Counted from the first letter of the stretch, positions 15,460 to 25,099 are shown. The stretch: 64,000 nucleotides of DNA from Candidatus Competibacteraceae bacterium (GCA_027492875.1 JAPUDV010000071.1:1-64000); one strand, 5' to 3'. Made by a program: numbers and translations. The notes: generated from the letters alone by a model not told the origin.

Positions 15460-18366
15460 ATGCTTCATTCCGCTTTTCAACACCTGCGCAGCCACCCCGT
15501 TCCCGCCCTGCGGCTGGAGTTCCAGGAATACCGCCACCGCGCCACCGGCGCCCGGCATTTTCATCTCGCCGCCGACGACCCGCACAATGCCTTCATGGCC
15601 GCGTTCCTGACCGTGCCGCAAGACTCCACCGGCGTGGCGCACATTCTCGAACACACCGCCCTGTGCGGCAGCCGGCGCTACCCGGTACGCGATCCGTTCT
15701 TCATGATGATCCGCCGATCGCTCAACACCTTCATGAACGCCTTCACCAGCGGCGACTGGACCGCCTACCCTTTCGCCAGCCAGAACAAAAAGGACTTCAA
15801 CAACCTGCTGGATGTCTACCTGGACGCGACCTTTTTCCCGCTGCTGGACGAGCGCGATTTCGCTCAGGAGGGCCACCGGCTGGAATTCGCCCAGCCCGAC
15901 GACCCGAACTCGGAGCTGCTGTTCAAGGGCGTGGTGTTCAACGAAATGAAGGGCGCGATGAGTTCGCCGGTGCAGCGACTCGGCCAGGAATTGCAACACC
16001 GGCTGTTTCCGACCATCACCTATCACCACAACAGCGGCGGCGACCCCGAGGCGATTCCCGATCTCACCCACGCGCAACTCAAGGCCTTCCACGCCCGCCA
16101 CTATCACCCGTCGAACGCCATTTTCCTGACCTACGGCGACATCCCCGCCACCGAGCATCAGGAACGCTTCGAGGCGCAAGTCCTCAACCGTTTTCAGGCG
16201 CTAACCCTGGATTTGGCCATTCCCGACGAACGCCGCTTTTCCACCCCGATCAGCGACCTCATCCACTATCCCCTGGACGGCGTCGAGGACCTGAGCGACC
16301 AAACCCACATCGTGCTGGGCTGGCTGCTGGGATCGACCACCGATCCGCTGGCGACGCTACGAGCCCGCCTGTTGAGCGATGCACTGCTGGACAACAGCAG
16401 TTCGCCGCTGCGCCATGCCCTGGAAACCTCGGAACTGGGCGCCGCGCCCTCGCCGCTGTGCGGCTTCGATACCGCCACCCGCGAAGCCACCTTCGTTTGC
16501 GGGTTGGAAGGCTCCAATCCCGAACACGCTGAAGCGGTCGAAGCGCTGGTGCTGGACGTGCTGCGACAGGTCGCGGCCGAGGGCGTACCGCAAGAGGCGG
16601 TGGACGCCGCCCTGCACCAACTGGAATTGAGCGAGCGGGAAATCACCGGCGACGGCTTTCCCTACGGCCTGCGCTTGCTGATGGAAGCGCTGGCGCCGGC
16701 GATCCACGGCGCGGATCCGCTGCCGGCGCTGGACAGCAATCCGCTGCTGGAGCAGTTGCGGGCGGAAAGCCGCGACCCGGAGTTTATCCCGCGCCTGGTC
16801 CGGCAACTGCTGTTGGATAACCCGCACCGGGTCCGGCTGACCATGGCCCCGGACGCCGGGCTGAGCGCGAAACAGGCGGCGGCAGAACGGGAGCGGCTGG
16901 CCGCGATCCGCGCGGCGCTGACCGACGCCGACCAGGCCCGCCTGGTCGAGCAGGCCCGCATCCTGACCGAACGCCAGCAGCGCCAGGACGACCCCGAACT
17001 GCTGCCCAAAGTCGGGTTGGAAGACGTGCCGCCCGATTTGAAAATCGCCGAGGGCGTCGCCCGCCCGGTCGGCGCGCTGCCCGCCGCCTGGTACGCGCAG
17101 GGCACCAACGGCATGGTGTACCTGCAAGCCGTGCTCGACCTGCCGGCGCTGGACCCCGAGGAATTGGACCTGTTGCCGCTGTTCTGCGCCTGCCTGCCCG
17201 AGGTCGGCAGCGCCGGGCGCGACTACCGCGCCACCCAGGCCCGGCAGGCGGCGGTGACCGGCGGCCTCAGCGCCCGAGCCAGCGTGCGCGGCGGGGTGGA
17301 CGACGTGCATCAGGTCAAGGGCGTCCTGGTGCTGGCCGGTAAGGCGCTGGCCCGCAATCAGTCCGCGCTGTCCGAATTATTGTGGGAAACGCTGACCCGT
17401 CCCCGCTTCGACGAATTGCCGCGGCTGCGGGAACTGGTCGCCCAGATGCGCGCCCAGCGCGAGGAAGCGGTCACCGATCACGGCCACATGCTGGCGCTGG
17501 CCGCCGCGAGCGCCGCCCTCAGCCCGGTCGCGGCGCTCAGCCACCGCTGGGAAGGCATGCAGGGTTTGAAAAACCTCAAGGCGCTGGACGATACGCTGGA
17601 CGACCCCGAGGCCCTGACCGCCTTCGCCCGACGGTTGGAACGGTTGCGCGACCGGTTGCTCGACACGCCCCGGCAACTGCTGGTGGTCAGCGAAGCCGAA
17701 CGGCGGGACGACATCGCGGCGGCGCTGGCGACTCGCTGGCGAGATGGCGCGACGACCGCGATCGACCCATTCGCCCTGGCCGCGCCGGAGGCTCCGCCGA
17801 CCCGACAGGGTTTCAGCGTCAACACCCAAGTCAACTTCTGCGCCAAGGCCTACCCCACCGTCGCGCCCAACCACCCCGACGCCCCGGCGCTGCACGTACT
17901 GGGCGATTTCCTGCGCAACGGCTACCTGCACCGGGCCATCCGCGAACAGGGCGGCGCCTACGGCGGCGGCGCCGGCTACCATCCCGACGGCGGCGCGTTC
18001 CGCTTCTACTCCTACCGCGATCCCCGGCTCATGGACACCCTGGCCGATTTCGACCGGGCGCTGGACTGGCTGCACGCGCACGATCATCCCGCCCGAACGC
18101 TGGAAGAAGCCATTCTCGGCGTCGTCGCCGCCATCGACAAACCCGGCTCCCCGGCCGGCGAAGCCATCAGCGCCTTCTTCGGCACGCTGTTCGACCGTAC
18201 CCCGGAACAGCGCCGGGCCTACCGGCAACGAGTGCTGGCGGTCACGCTGGACGATCTCAGACGAGTGGCGGCACACTACCTGCAGCCGGAACAGGCCCGC
18301 TGCGCGGTGTTGAGCAACGCGCGGACGCTGGCGGAGCAACGAGATTTCACCGTCATCTCGATTTGA
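15460..18366 (+). CDS. PreP/Cym1-like M16C metallopeptidase
   Basis: The 968-residue protein is a full-length presequence-protease type M16C peptidase with four domains in two halves. The inverted zinc motif is HILEHTALCG (HxxEH), and the distal Glu is probably in FKGVVFNEMKGAM. The characteristic RSLNTFMNAFTSGDWTAYPF follows the zinc motif. The C-terminal half contains the substrate-binding GGAYGGGAGYHPDGGAFRFY. No signal peptide is present, so it should degrade unstructured peptides in the cytoplasm. The ATG lies ten bases after the rfbB stop behind AGAGA, suggesting read-through from xthA-rfbB. Confidence 0.92.
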   Translation: MLHSAFQHLRSHPVPALRLEFQEYRHRATGARHFHLAADDPHNAFMAAFLTVPQDSTGVAHILEHTALCGSRRYPVRDPFFMMIRRSLNTFMNAFTSGDWTAYPFASQNKKDFNNLLDVYLDATFFPLLDERDFAQEGHRLEFAQPDDPNSELLFKGVVFNEMKGAMSSPVQRLGQELQHRLFPTITYHHNSGGDPEAIPDLTHAQLKAFHARHYHPSNAIFLTYGDIPATEHQERFEAQVLNRFQALTLDLAIPDERRFSTPISDLIHYPLDGVEDLSDQTHIVLGWLLGSTTDPLATLRARLLSDALLDNSSSPLRHALETSELGAAPSPLCGFDTATREATFVCGLEGSNPEHAEAVEALVLDVLRQVAAEGVPQEAVDAALHQLELSEREITGDGFPYGLRLLMEALAPAIHGADPLPALDSNPLLEQLRAESRDPEFIPRLVRQLLLDNPHRVRLTMAPDAGLSAKQAAAERERLAAIRAALTDADQARLVEQARILTERQQRQDDPELLPKVGLEDVPPDLKIAEGVARPVGALPAAWYAQGTNGMVYLQAVLDLPALDPEELDLLPLFCACLPEVGSAGRDYRATQARQAAVTGGLSARASVRGGVDDVHQVKGVLVLAGKALARNQSALSELLWETLTRPRFDELPRLRELVAQMRAQREEAVTDHGHMLALAAASAALSPVAALSHRWEGMQGLKNLKALDDTLDDPEALTAFARRLERLRDRLLDTPRQLLVVSEAERRDDIAAALATRWRDGATTAIDPFALAAPEAPPTRQGFSVNTQVNFCAKAYPTVAPNHPDAPALHVLGDFLRNGYLHRAIREQGGAYGGGAGYHPDGGAFRFYSYRDPRLMDTLADFDRALDWLHAHDHPARTLEEAILGVVAAIDKPGSPAGEAISAFFGTLFDRTPEQRRAYRQRVLAVTLDDLRRVAAHYLQPEQARCAVLSNARTLAEQRDFTVISI

Positions 18367-18384
18367 TCATTGTTTGATTTTAAA

Positions 18385-20826
18385 ATGCGCAAACCACTCG
18401 CACCCGCACGCACCCGCCTCGACGATCTGAGCACCGGCGAACTGATCGCCCGCGGCGAAAGCCTGCTGTCGGCCCGCAACTACCGGGATGCCATCGATCT
18501 CTACAAGCTGCTGCTGAAACGCGAGCCACAGGCCGAGGCCGGCTGGCGCGAATCGCTGGCCGCAGTCTATCTGGAGCGGGCCAAGGAACTGGCCGGCAAG
18601 GCCATGCACCGCGAAGCCGCCGTGCTCTGGGAGAACATTCCCAGCCTCTGCGGCCGGTCACCGCAGCCCGAACTGTACGTCGGCTGGCTGCTTCACAGCG
18701 GCCAATACGCCAAGGCAGTGCGCGCGTATGCCGACCACGCGGCCGCGCTGGCCGACGCCAGCGAACTGGAAACCCTGCTCGCCGCCCTGGCCCTGGCCGG
18801 GCAAAAGGACGTGTTGCAGGTCCTGCCCCAGGACGCGCCGACGCGCCGGCAACTGACCGTCGCCCAGAACGCGCTGCGCGCCTACAGCCAGGGCGAAAGT
18901 GAAGCCGTCGCGCGCGAAGGCCTGCAACACATCCCGACTCGCTCGCCCTACCGGGACCTGCGCCAAGTCCTCGCCGCGCTGCTCAAGCTGGAAACCGATC
19001 CCGCCAGCGCCCCGGCGCTGGTCGACCGTATCCCCGCGAGCTCGCCCTATCGCGGCCTGGTCGAAATCGTTCGCGCCTGCGCCGTCGCCGAACCGCTGCG
19101 GGCGCTGGCGGCGCTCGATCCCGCCGCGCGCGAAATCGCCAGCGGATTGATCGGTCTGGAGCCGCGCCAGCTCAAGTTGCTCAAGGAATGGACGCGGCTG
19201 GGCGAGACGCCCAGCGATGCGGCGATCTTCGGCTTCATCACCGCCAACCTCGCGGCGCTGGATCGGGATCAGGCCCGCCGCGCCAGCCTGGCGCTGCTGG
19301 CGACCCACCCTGCGGGCCTGGCGATTCACGTCAAGCTGTTCGGACCCTTGCCCCCGTACCAGTCGCACCGCCTGCAAGCCCTGAAAGCGGAGCGGGACGG
19401 CGACCTGCGCGGCATCCTGCATCACTGGCGCGCCTGCGCCGACCTGCTGGCCGAGGACGCCGCCGACCCCGACGGCCGGCTGATGGCGGCGCTGATCCTG
19501 CGCCATCTGGCGTGCCTGTTGGGAGAAGATCCCCCGCCCTCCTGGTTCGTGGAGGCGCGGATCGAGGACTTGCTGGAACATAGCCTAACGCTGGACCCGG
19601 ACGACCGCGACACCTACCTGCAACTGGCCAAGCTGCACCAGGACGCCGGCAACGACAAGGAACACCATCGCTGGGTGGAACGCGCGGTCAAGCAGTTTCC
19701 CGACGATCCCCAGGTGCTACTGGCCGCCGTGGCGACCGCCACCGCCCGCAAGGCCTACAAAAAAGCCGCCGGTTTCGCCGCGCGGGTACTGGAACTGGAC
19801 CCGATCAACAGCAAGGCCCGTAATATCCTGATCCACTCCCATCTGGCCCACGCCCGCAAGCAGCTTCTGGCCGGCAAGCACGAACTGGCGACCAGGGAAC
19901 TGGACAGCGCCGCCCAACTGGAGCGCGACAACGCCCGCAGTGGCGTGGTCGAAATCAACCGGGGTCTCCTGGCCTTCACCCAGCGCCAGCGCGAGCGCGC
20001 CCGGCAGTGGTTGCGCGAAGGCGTCCGCATCGCCGGCAGCCCGCTGCTGGCCCGGCTGCGGCTGGTGGTGGAAACCTCCCGCCTGCGGCTGGAGCCCGCC
20101 CTGTTCCTGCGCGATCTCGAACTCAACGATCCCGGCAAGTTCGCCGTCGGTCGCGCCGACCTGCTGGCCATGACTCGAATGCTCGCCGCGTATCGGGAAG
20201 AAGGCGTCGAGGATCTCGGCTCGGCGCTGGAAGATTTGGAAAAACCGCTGAAACGGGCGATCAAGGCGCTGAACGCCGAGGACGACCTGCTGTCGGTCTG
20301 CGAATGTCTGCACCAGGCGCCACATCATGAACTGCTGAAATTCGCCGCGACCCGCGCGCTCGAACGCCATCCGGAACGACCGCTGTTCGTCTACTTTCAG
20401 ATTTTCGGCCGCGCCGAGGGCGATCTCGATCAAGTCAAGGATCGCGACTACCAGCGGCTGGAAGACGCCGAGGAACGTGCCGTCGCCGCCAAGGATCACC
20501 GCGCCAAGCTGTTGATCAGGCAATTCCTCGACCAGGATCTGTTCCACGCGCCCCGATCCCGGCCGGGGCCGGGGCCGGGGCATCCCGCCGAAATGAACCA
20601 GTTGCGCGAGGATCTGGAGCGGCTGCCTCCAGGACTGCGCGACCAGTTGCTGGACGAGATCATGGAAGAACTGCCGATCGACGCCGATGGCCTGCCGCCC
20701 GAAGCGCGCAAGGTGCTCCTGAAAGCCCTGCTGCTGGGCGGCGGCGACCTTGCGGATTTGCTCGACGCCCCCGACTTGCCCCCGCCTGCGCCGGGCCGTG
20801 GCCGACGCAGGAAACGCCGGAGCTGA
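18385..20826 (+). CDS. large TPR-type protein heading a chaperone operon
   Basis: The protein of about 813 residues is built of helical repeats. TPR-like units are recognisable around the N-terminus (LIARGESLLSARNYRDAIDL) and the middle (TLDPDDRDTYLQLAKLHQDA, RVLELDPINSKARNILI). The tail is acidic then basic ([16 protein letters not shown]) after a glycine/proline run encoded by a GC repeat at 20564-20580. There is no signal peptide. ATG 18385 is preferred over an in-frame TTG at 18370; neither has a strong ribosome-binding site. It stops one base before the J-like gene, so it belongs to the following chaperone set and may act as a substrate or partner scaffold. Function is otherwise unknown. 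Confidence 0.75.
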   Translation: MRKPLAPARTRLDDLSTGELIARGESLLSARNYRDAIDLYKLLLKREPQAEAGWRESLAAVYLERAKELAGKAMHREAAVLWENIPSLCGRSPQPELYVGWLLHSGQYAKAVRAYADHAAALADASELETLLAALALAGQKDVLQVLPQDAPTRRQLTVAQNALRAYSQGESEAVAREGLQHIPTRSPYRDLRQVLAALLKLETDPASAPALVDRIPASSPYRGLVEIVRACAVAEPLRALAALDPAAREIASGLIGLEPRQLKLLKEWTRLGETPSDAAIFGFITANLAALDRDQARRASLALLATHPAGLAIHVKLFGPLPPYQSHRLQALKAERDGDLRGILHHWRACADLLAEDAADPDGRLMAALILRHLACLLGEDPPPSWFVEARIEDLLEHSLTLDPDDRDTYLQLAKLHQDAGNDKEHHRWVERAVKQFPDDPQVLLAAVATATARKAYKKAAGFAARVLELDPINSKARNILIHSHLAHARKQLLAGKHELATRELDSAAQLERDNARSGVVEINRGLLAFTQRQRERARQWLREGVRIAGSPLLARLRLVVETSRLRLEPALFLRDLELNDPGKFAVGRADLLAMTRMLAAYREEGVEDLGSALEDLEKPLKRAIKALNAEDDLLSVCECLHQAPHHELLKFAATRALERHPERPLFVYFQIFGRAEGDLDQVKDRDYQRLEDAEERAVAAKDHRAKLLIRQFLDQDLFHAPRSRPGPGPGHPAEMNQLREDLERLPPGLRDQLLDEIMEELPIDADGLPPEARKVLLKALLLGGGDLADLLDAPDLPPPAPGRGRRRKRRS

Positions 20827-20827
20827 C

Positions 20828-21133
20828 ATGCTGAATCCATTTACCGTGCTGGGCGTCGCCGAGACCGCCGACGATGACGCCATCAAGAAAGCCTATCTGC
20901 AACAGGTGCGCGAACATCCGCCGGAGTGGGACGCCGCACGATTCCAGACGATCCGCGCCGCCTACGAAGCGATCAAAACCCGCCGGGATCGCCTGAGCTA
21001 CCGGCTGTTCCAACAGGAAACCCCCGATCTGGCCGGGCTGGTGGCCAGCGCCCTGCAAGCCGGCCCGCGCCGTCGCCCGAGCGAGCAGCAACTCCTGCAC
21101 GTTCTGAACGATCGTCTGACCGGCCCGAAATAA
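20828..21133 (+). CDS. J-domain-like co-chaperone with HPP instead of HPD
   Basis: The 101-residue protein is little more than a J domain: NPFTVLGVAETADDDAIKKA (helices I and II), the loop REHPPEW, then RFQTIRAAYEAIKTRRDRL (helix III). The invariant HPD tripeptide that makes DnaJ stimulate Hsp70 ATPase reads His-Pro-Pro here (CAT CCG CCG). In canonical J proteins changing the Asp abolishes function, so either this is a J-like decoy or targeting factor, or its Hsp70 partner has co-adapted. It lies between the TPR and grpE genes with one-base and 12-base gaps. Confidence 0.8.
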   Translation: MLNPFTVLGVAETADDDAIKKAYLQQVREHPPEWDAARFQTIRAAYEAIKTRRDRLSYRLFQQETPDLAGLVASALQAGPRRRPSEQQLLHVLNDRLTGPK

Positions 21134-21145
21134 AGACCCCCGACA

Positions 21146-21850
21146 ATGGATACCGCACGCAAAGAACATCTGCTGGAACGCTTTCGCGCCTATCTGGACG
21201 AGTTTCCCGAACCGGAACCCACGGCGGAAACAAGCCGGCATACCGACCTCTACTCCCTGTTCGCCGAACTGGTGGCGCTGAAAAACGAGGTCCGGCTGGA
21301 ATCGCGTCAGGTCAAAACGGCGCTGGAGGAATTCCGCGCGGTCTTCGAAACCCTGCAAGCCGGTCAGAGCCAACTCGGCGGCGAACTGGAGCGCGCCCGC
21401 AACGCGCTGCCCGAACAGCGGCGGGCGGCGCTGAAGCCGGTATTGCTGGACCTGTTGGACCTGCACGACCGCCTGGAAGCCGGCCTGCGCGCCCTGCAAA
21501 ACCACCGACCCTCGCCGCTGGGCCGGCTGCTGGGCCGGCGGGAGCATGCGCTGCTGCAAGCGGTCGCCCAAGGGCAGGAGATCAGCCTGCGCCGGCTCGA
21601 TCAGATCCTGAACGCCCAGCAAGTGACCGCCCTCGCCACCCAGGGCCAGCCGCTCGACCCGCACACCATGCGCGCCGCCGAACTGGACCGACGGACCGAC
21701 CTGGCCAACGGCATCGTCACCGGGGAACTGCGGGGGGGCTACACCTGGCAGGGTGAATTGCTGCGGCTGGCGGAAGTCAAGGTCAACCGCCGACCGGAAC
21801 CGGCCGCCGGCGCCGATGCGCCACGCGCCACCGACAACCCATCGAACTGA
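21146..21850 (+). CDS. GrpE-family nucleotide exchange factor
   Basis: The 234-residue protein has the GrpE plan: a long N-terminal helix (LVALKNEVRLESRQVKTALE and onward) that would dimerise as a coiled coil, a four-helix region, and the C-terminal beta wing ending RGGYTWQGELLRLAEVKVNR with the preceding RRTDLANGIVTGEL. GrpE proteins release ADP from Hsp70. It is divergent from a housekeeping GrpE and sits between the J-like and Hsp70 genes, so it probably serves that Hsp70 only. A separate standard grpE-dnaK-dnaJ set is expected elsewhere in the genome. Confidence 0.85.
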   Translation: MDTARKEHLLERFRAYLDEFPEPEPTAETSRHTDLYSLFAELVALKNEVRLESRQVKTALEEFRAVFETLQAGQSQLGGELERARNALPEQRRAALKPVLLDLLDLHDRLEAGLRALQNHRPSPLGRLLGRREHALLQAVAQGQEISLRRLDQILNAQQVTALATQGQPLDPHTMRAAELDRRTDLANGIVTGELRGGYTWQGELLRLAEVKVNRRPEPAAGADAPRATDNPSN

Positions 21851-21868
21851 ATACGAGTCCTGATCCCC

Positions 21869-23614
21869 ATGGCTGAAAAAATCATCGGCATCGATTTAGG
21901 CACCACCAACTCCGAAGTCGCGGTGGTGAACGACGGTCGCGTCACGGTCCTCGACATCACCCCCGATCACCCGATCCTGCCCTCCTTCGTCGGCCTGGCC
22001 GACGACGGCGCGATCCTGGTGGGCGAACCGGCCAAGAACCAGTACGTGCTCTACCCGGAGCGCACCATCAAATCGATCAAGCGGCGGATGGGCGGCACCG
22101 ACCGGATCGAACTGGGCGAGGCCACCTACACCCCGCAGGAAATCTCCGCCATCATCCTGCGACGGCTGAAGGATATCGCCGAAGCCCATCTGGGCGAGCC
22201 GGTCCACAAGGCGGTGATCACCGTGCCGGCCTACTTCTCCGACGCCCAGCGCCAGGCCACCCGCGAAGCGGGCGAGATCGCCGGGCTGGAAGTGGCGCGG
22301 ATCATCAACGAACCGACCGCCGCCGCCCTGTCCTACGAAGCCAACCACCAGGGCCACAAAAAAGTGCTGGTCTACGATCTGGGCGGCGGCACCTTCGACG
22401 TATCGGTGGTGGGCATCGAAGATAACGTGGTCGAGGTGCTGGCCAGTCACGGCAACAACCACCTCGGCGGCGACGACTTCGACGCCAAAATCGTCGAACA
22501 CGTCGTCGACTATCTCAAGGGACAGGGCATCGATCCCACCGGCTCGCGCAAGGCGATGGCCCGCATCACCCGGGCGGCGGAAACCGCCAAGATCGCCCTG
22601 TCCGATCAGCCCTACACCCGGATCGAGGAAGAGTATCTGCTGGAGCGCGACGGCGCCCCGGTCAACCTGGCGCTGGAGTTCTCCCGCGAGAAGTACGAGG
22701 ACATGATCGCCGGCTATATCGACGAAACCCTGGAGGCGGCGCACATCGCCTTGAAGGGGGCCAACCTGACCGTGTCCGCCATCGACGAGGTGCTGCTGGT
22801 GGGCGGCGCCACCCGCACTCCGTTGATCACCCGGCGGCTGGAGGAAGATCTCGGCCTGACGGTGCGGGCCGAGGTCAACCCCGATCTGTGCGTCGCCGCC
22901 GGAGCCGCCATCCAGGCCGGCATGCTGGCCGGCGAGACGGTCTCGGCGGTGCTGGTGGACATCACTCCCTACACCTTCGGCACCAGCGTCGTGGGCGAAC
23001 TGAACGGCATGCCCTACCCCTTCACCTACGTACCGATCATCCATAAAAACACGCCGATCCCGGTCACCAAAAGCGATGTGGTCTACACCATGTACGACCG
23101 GCAGGAAGCGGTGCTGGTGCACGTCCACCAGGGGGAGGATCCGGATGCGCTCAACAACATCGAACTCGGTCAATTCTTCGTGGAGAACCTGAGCAAGGTG
23201 CCGGCGGGCAATCCGATCATCCTCCAGTTTTCCCTGGATCTGAACGGCATCATGAACGTGTCGGCGCGGGAGAAGAAAACCGGCCTGGAAAAATCGATCC
23301 GCATCGACAACGTGCTGTCCCGCTTTCAGGAAGGGGAACTGGAAACGGCGCGCGCCCGGGTCGACGCCCTGTTCGCGGACGGGTCCCCCCCCGCCGAGGC
23401 GACCGGGGGCGCGACCGACCACCAGCTCACGGCGCAGGCGCAGGCGCTGGCGGAAAAGGCCGAGCGCCTGCTGGATAGCGCCACCGAGGACGACCGCGAG
23501 GACATGATCAATTTGATCGAGCGCATCAAGGATGCGCTGGGCAACAGCGATTTCCCCGCGCTGGCCGAACCGATGGCGGCGCTGTCCGACATCCTGTTTT
23601 ATCTGGAATCGTGA
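21869..23614 (+). CDS. short Hsp70 (DnaK/HscC-like) chaperone
   Basis: The 581-residue protein has a full Hsp70 ATPase domain: IGIDLGTTNSEVAVV, the linker-proximal VLLVGGATRTPLI, the phosphate loop VLVYDLGGGTFDVSVV and NEPTAAALSYE. The substrate-binding beta domain follows (NTPIPVTKSDVVYTMYDRQE to FSLDLNGIMNVSA), then a shortened helical lid. It is about 55 residues shorter than DnaK, the size of HscC-type proteins, and lacks the EEVD-like acidic tail. The ATG follows CCTGATCCCC with no strong Shine-Dalgarno, 18 bases after grpE. With its own GrpE, J-like and TPR proteins it forms a dedicated chaperone machine for unknown clients. Confidence 0.92.
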   Translation: MAEKIIGIDLGTTNSEVAVVNDGRVTVLDITPDHPILPSFVGLADDGAILVGEPAKNQYVLYPERTIKSIKRRMGGTDRIELGEATYTPQEISAIILRRLKDIAEAHLGEPVHKAVITVPAYFSDAQRQATREAGEIAGLEVARIINEPTAAALSYEANHQGHKKVLVYDLGGGTFDVSVVGIEDNVVEVLASHGNNHLGGDDFDAKIVEHVVDYLKGQGIDPTGSRKAMARITRAAETAKIALSDQPYTRIEEEYLLERDGAPVNLALEFSREKYEDMIAGYIDETLEAAHIALKGANLTVSAIDEVLLVGGATRTPLITRRLEEDLGLTVRAEVNPDLCVAAGAAIQAGMLAGETVSAVLVDITPYTFGTSVVGELNGMPYPFTYVPIIHKNTPIPVTKSDVVYTMYDRQEAVLVHVHQGEDPDALNNIELGQFFVENLSKVPAGNPIILQFSLDLNGIMNVSAREKKTGLEKSIRIDNVLSRFQEGELETARARVDALFADGSPPAEATGGATDHQLTAQAQALAEKAERLLDSATEDDREDMINLIERIKDALGNSDFPALAEPMAALSDILFYLES

Positions 23615-23895
23615 TGGAACGCTGCCCGGTCTGCCGCGCCCGTTTCAAGGACGAGCCGGTCTGCTATCGCTGCGGCGCGGACTTGAGCGTGCTACTGGCC
23701 ATCGAATCCGAAGCCACCGCGCTGGAGCGCCGGGCCGTGACTCTGCTGGGAGCCGGCGAATGGATCGAGGCGCGCCGGATAGCCGAGCGAGCGCGGGCGC
23801 TGTACTCCAGCCCGCTGGCGGCGGCGGTGCTGGATCTCACCCACCGGGAACTGATCGCCAGCGAAGTTCAGGTGCTGGAACGGCTGCTGCGATGA
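23614..23895 (+). CDS. small zinc-ribbon protein at the end of the chaperone operon
   Basis: The 93-residue protein starts MERCPVCRARFKDEPVCYRC, two CxxC pairs typical of a zinc ribbon, and continues with an all-helical TPR-like tail (LLGAGEWIEARRIAERARAL). The ATG overlaps the TGA of the Hsp70 gene by one base (TGATG), a sign of translational coupling. I know no named family; a role in client or ribosome binding for the chaperone set is inference from position. Confidence 0.7.
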   Translation: MERCPVCRARFKDEPVCYRCGADLSVLLAIESEATALERRAVTLLGAGEWIEARRIAERARALYSSPLAAAVLDLTHRELIASEVQVLERLLR

Positions 23896-23971
23896 AAAAC
23901 TGTCTGATACTCTTCCATTCCATCCCCCCGGCCAAACCGCGCAACATCGTTATCTGCCCAGGATAACCCCC

Positions 23972-24739
23972 ATGGAAATCTTCGTCTACCACACCCCCGA
24001 TCAAGTCCCGGATATCAGCAAAAAGACCCGCAAGGGTGGTCTCACGCTCGATCTGCCGGCCTGCGCCATCGTCATCGACGTGCTGCGCGCCACCACCACC
24101 ATGGCGACCGCGCTGGAATCGGGCGCGGAGGCGATTCAAGTATTCGACGATCTCGACGACTTGTTCCGGACCAGCAAGCGCTGGCCGTCGGAACGGCGCT
24201 TGCTGGCTGGCGAGCGCGGCGGCGAAAAGCTGGAAGATTTCGACCTTGGTAACTCGCCGTCGGAATGTATCCCCGCACGGGTTAGCGGCAAGCGGCTGTT
24301 CATGAGCACCACCAACGGCACCCGCGCCCTGGAACGGGTGCGGCGGGTGCCGATCCTGCTGACGGCCGCGCTGACCAATCGGGCGGCGGTGGTGCGTTAC
24401 CTGCTACGGGAACAACCGCATACGGTGTGGATCGTGGCCGCCGGCTGGCGCGGCGGGTTCTCGCTGGAGGACACCCTCTGCGCCGGGGCCATCGCCTGCG
24501 CCCTCAGCGTCGAGCGGGACAGCGACTGTGCCGGCGACGATGAATCGATCGCCGCCATGGCGTTGTTCGAACGCTGGCAAACCCGCCTGCCGCAACTGCT
24601 GCGCCACGCACACCACGGCCGCGGTCTGGCGGCGCTGGGCTGCGAGCAGGATCTCGACTACTGCGCCCGGCTCGACAGCGTCGACGTGGTGCCGCTGCAA
24701 GTCGAGCCGGGCGTGTTGAAAGCGGCGGCCCTGGACTGA
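23972..24739 (+). CDS. comB: 2-phosphosulfolactate phosphatase family protein
   Basis: The 255-residue protein has the ComB family landmarks: AIVIDVLRATTTMATALESG near residue 30, LAGERGGEKLEDFDLGNSP, then FMSTTNGTRAL and the GAIACAL helix. ComB removes phosphate from 2-phospho-3-sulfolactate in coenzyme M-type sulfonate metabolism. In bacteria without that pathway its real substrate is often unclear. No other sulfolactate gene is near, so the biochemical role here is uncertain. The gene lies 76 bases past the zinc-ribbon gene and may be a separate transcription unit. Confidence 0.88.
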   Translation: MEIFVYHTPDQVPDISKKTRKGGLTLDLPACAIVIDVLRATTTMATALESGAEAIQVFDDLDDLFRTSKRWPSERRLLAGERGGEKLEDFDLGNSPSECIPARVSGKRLFMSTTNGTRALERVRRVPILLTAALTNRAAVVRYLLREQPHTVWIVAAGWRGGFSLEDTLCAGAIACALSVERDSDCAGDDESIAAMALFERWQTRLPQLLRHAHHGRGLAALGCEQDLDYCARLDSVDVVPLQVEPGVLKAAALD

Positions 24740-25099
24740 GGCCGGTCTTGTCCCGACTTCGAACCGGTCGAGGCTGCGGCGCTGAGGGTAAGAACCCGCC
24801 GGCACCCCTTTTCGCACCCAGAACATCGGGGCCGGCGCGGCCTGAAACTTAGCCGGGCCGAACATAGCCTATAATCTCAGGGTCTGGCGGGGCTCGCGGC
24901 CCCGCCGAACCGTCATCCCCGGAGATTCCACCCATCGCCCACATGTCAGCGACTTCGCACAGGGAAGCCCCAAATCCATGCGATGCGGATTTTGCTTGAT
25001 CGCCGCTTTACGGAAACAGGCTAAACTGTCAGTCTGGCATCATGTACTCTCGTAAGCTTCAATAAAATCTGCCTGGCATCATGCCGAGGAGCCGAAGTA
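24740..25099. promoter_or_regulatory. leader of the frd operon with hairpin and direct repeat
   Basis: The 360-base gap holds a perfect 8-bp hairpin, GGCGGGGC (24886-24893) with GCCCCGCC (24899-24906), just after a consensus TATAAT at 24870. Closer to frdA an 11-base direct repeat CTGGCATCATG occurs at 25034-25044 and 25073-25083, 39 bases apart start to start; it could be a pair of binding sites. frdA itself has GAGGAG nine bases before its ATG. No gene is visible in the gap. Confidence 0.45.

Noticed and set aside
14353-16179. 608-codon minus-strand frame across rfbB and the M16 peptidase
   Set aside because: It spans two well-recognised plus-strand genes, and its Gly/Val/Gln-rich product shows no family motif.
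21896-23422. 508-codon minus-strand frame opposite the Hsp70 gene
   Set aside because: Antisense frames opposite Hsp70 genes are a known artefact; the Hsp70 motifs are unambiguous on the plus strand.
24137-24906. Terminator role for the hairpin after comB
   Set aside because: The stem is perfect but lies 147 bases past the comB stop and has no T run on either strand, so only a structural note was kept.
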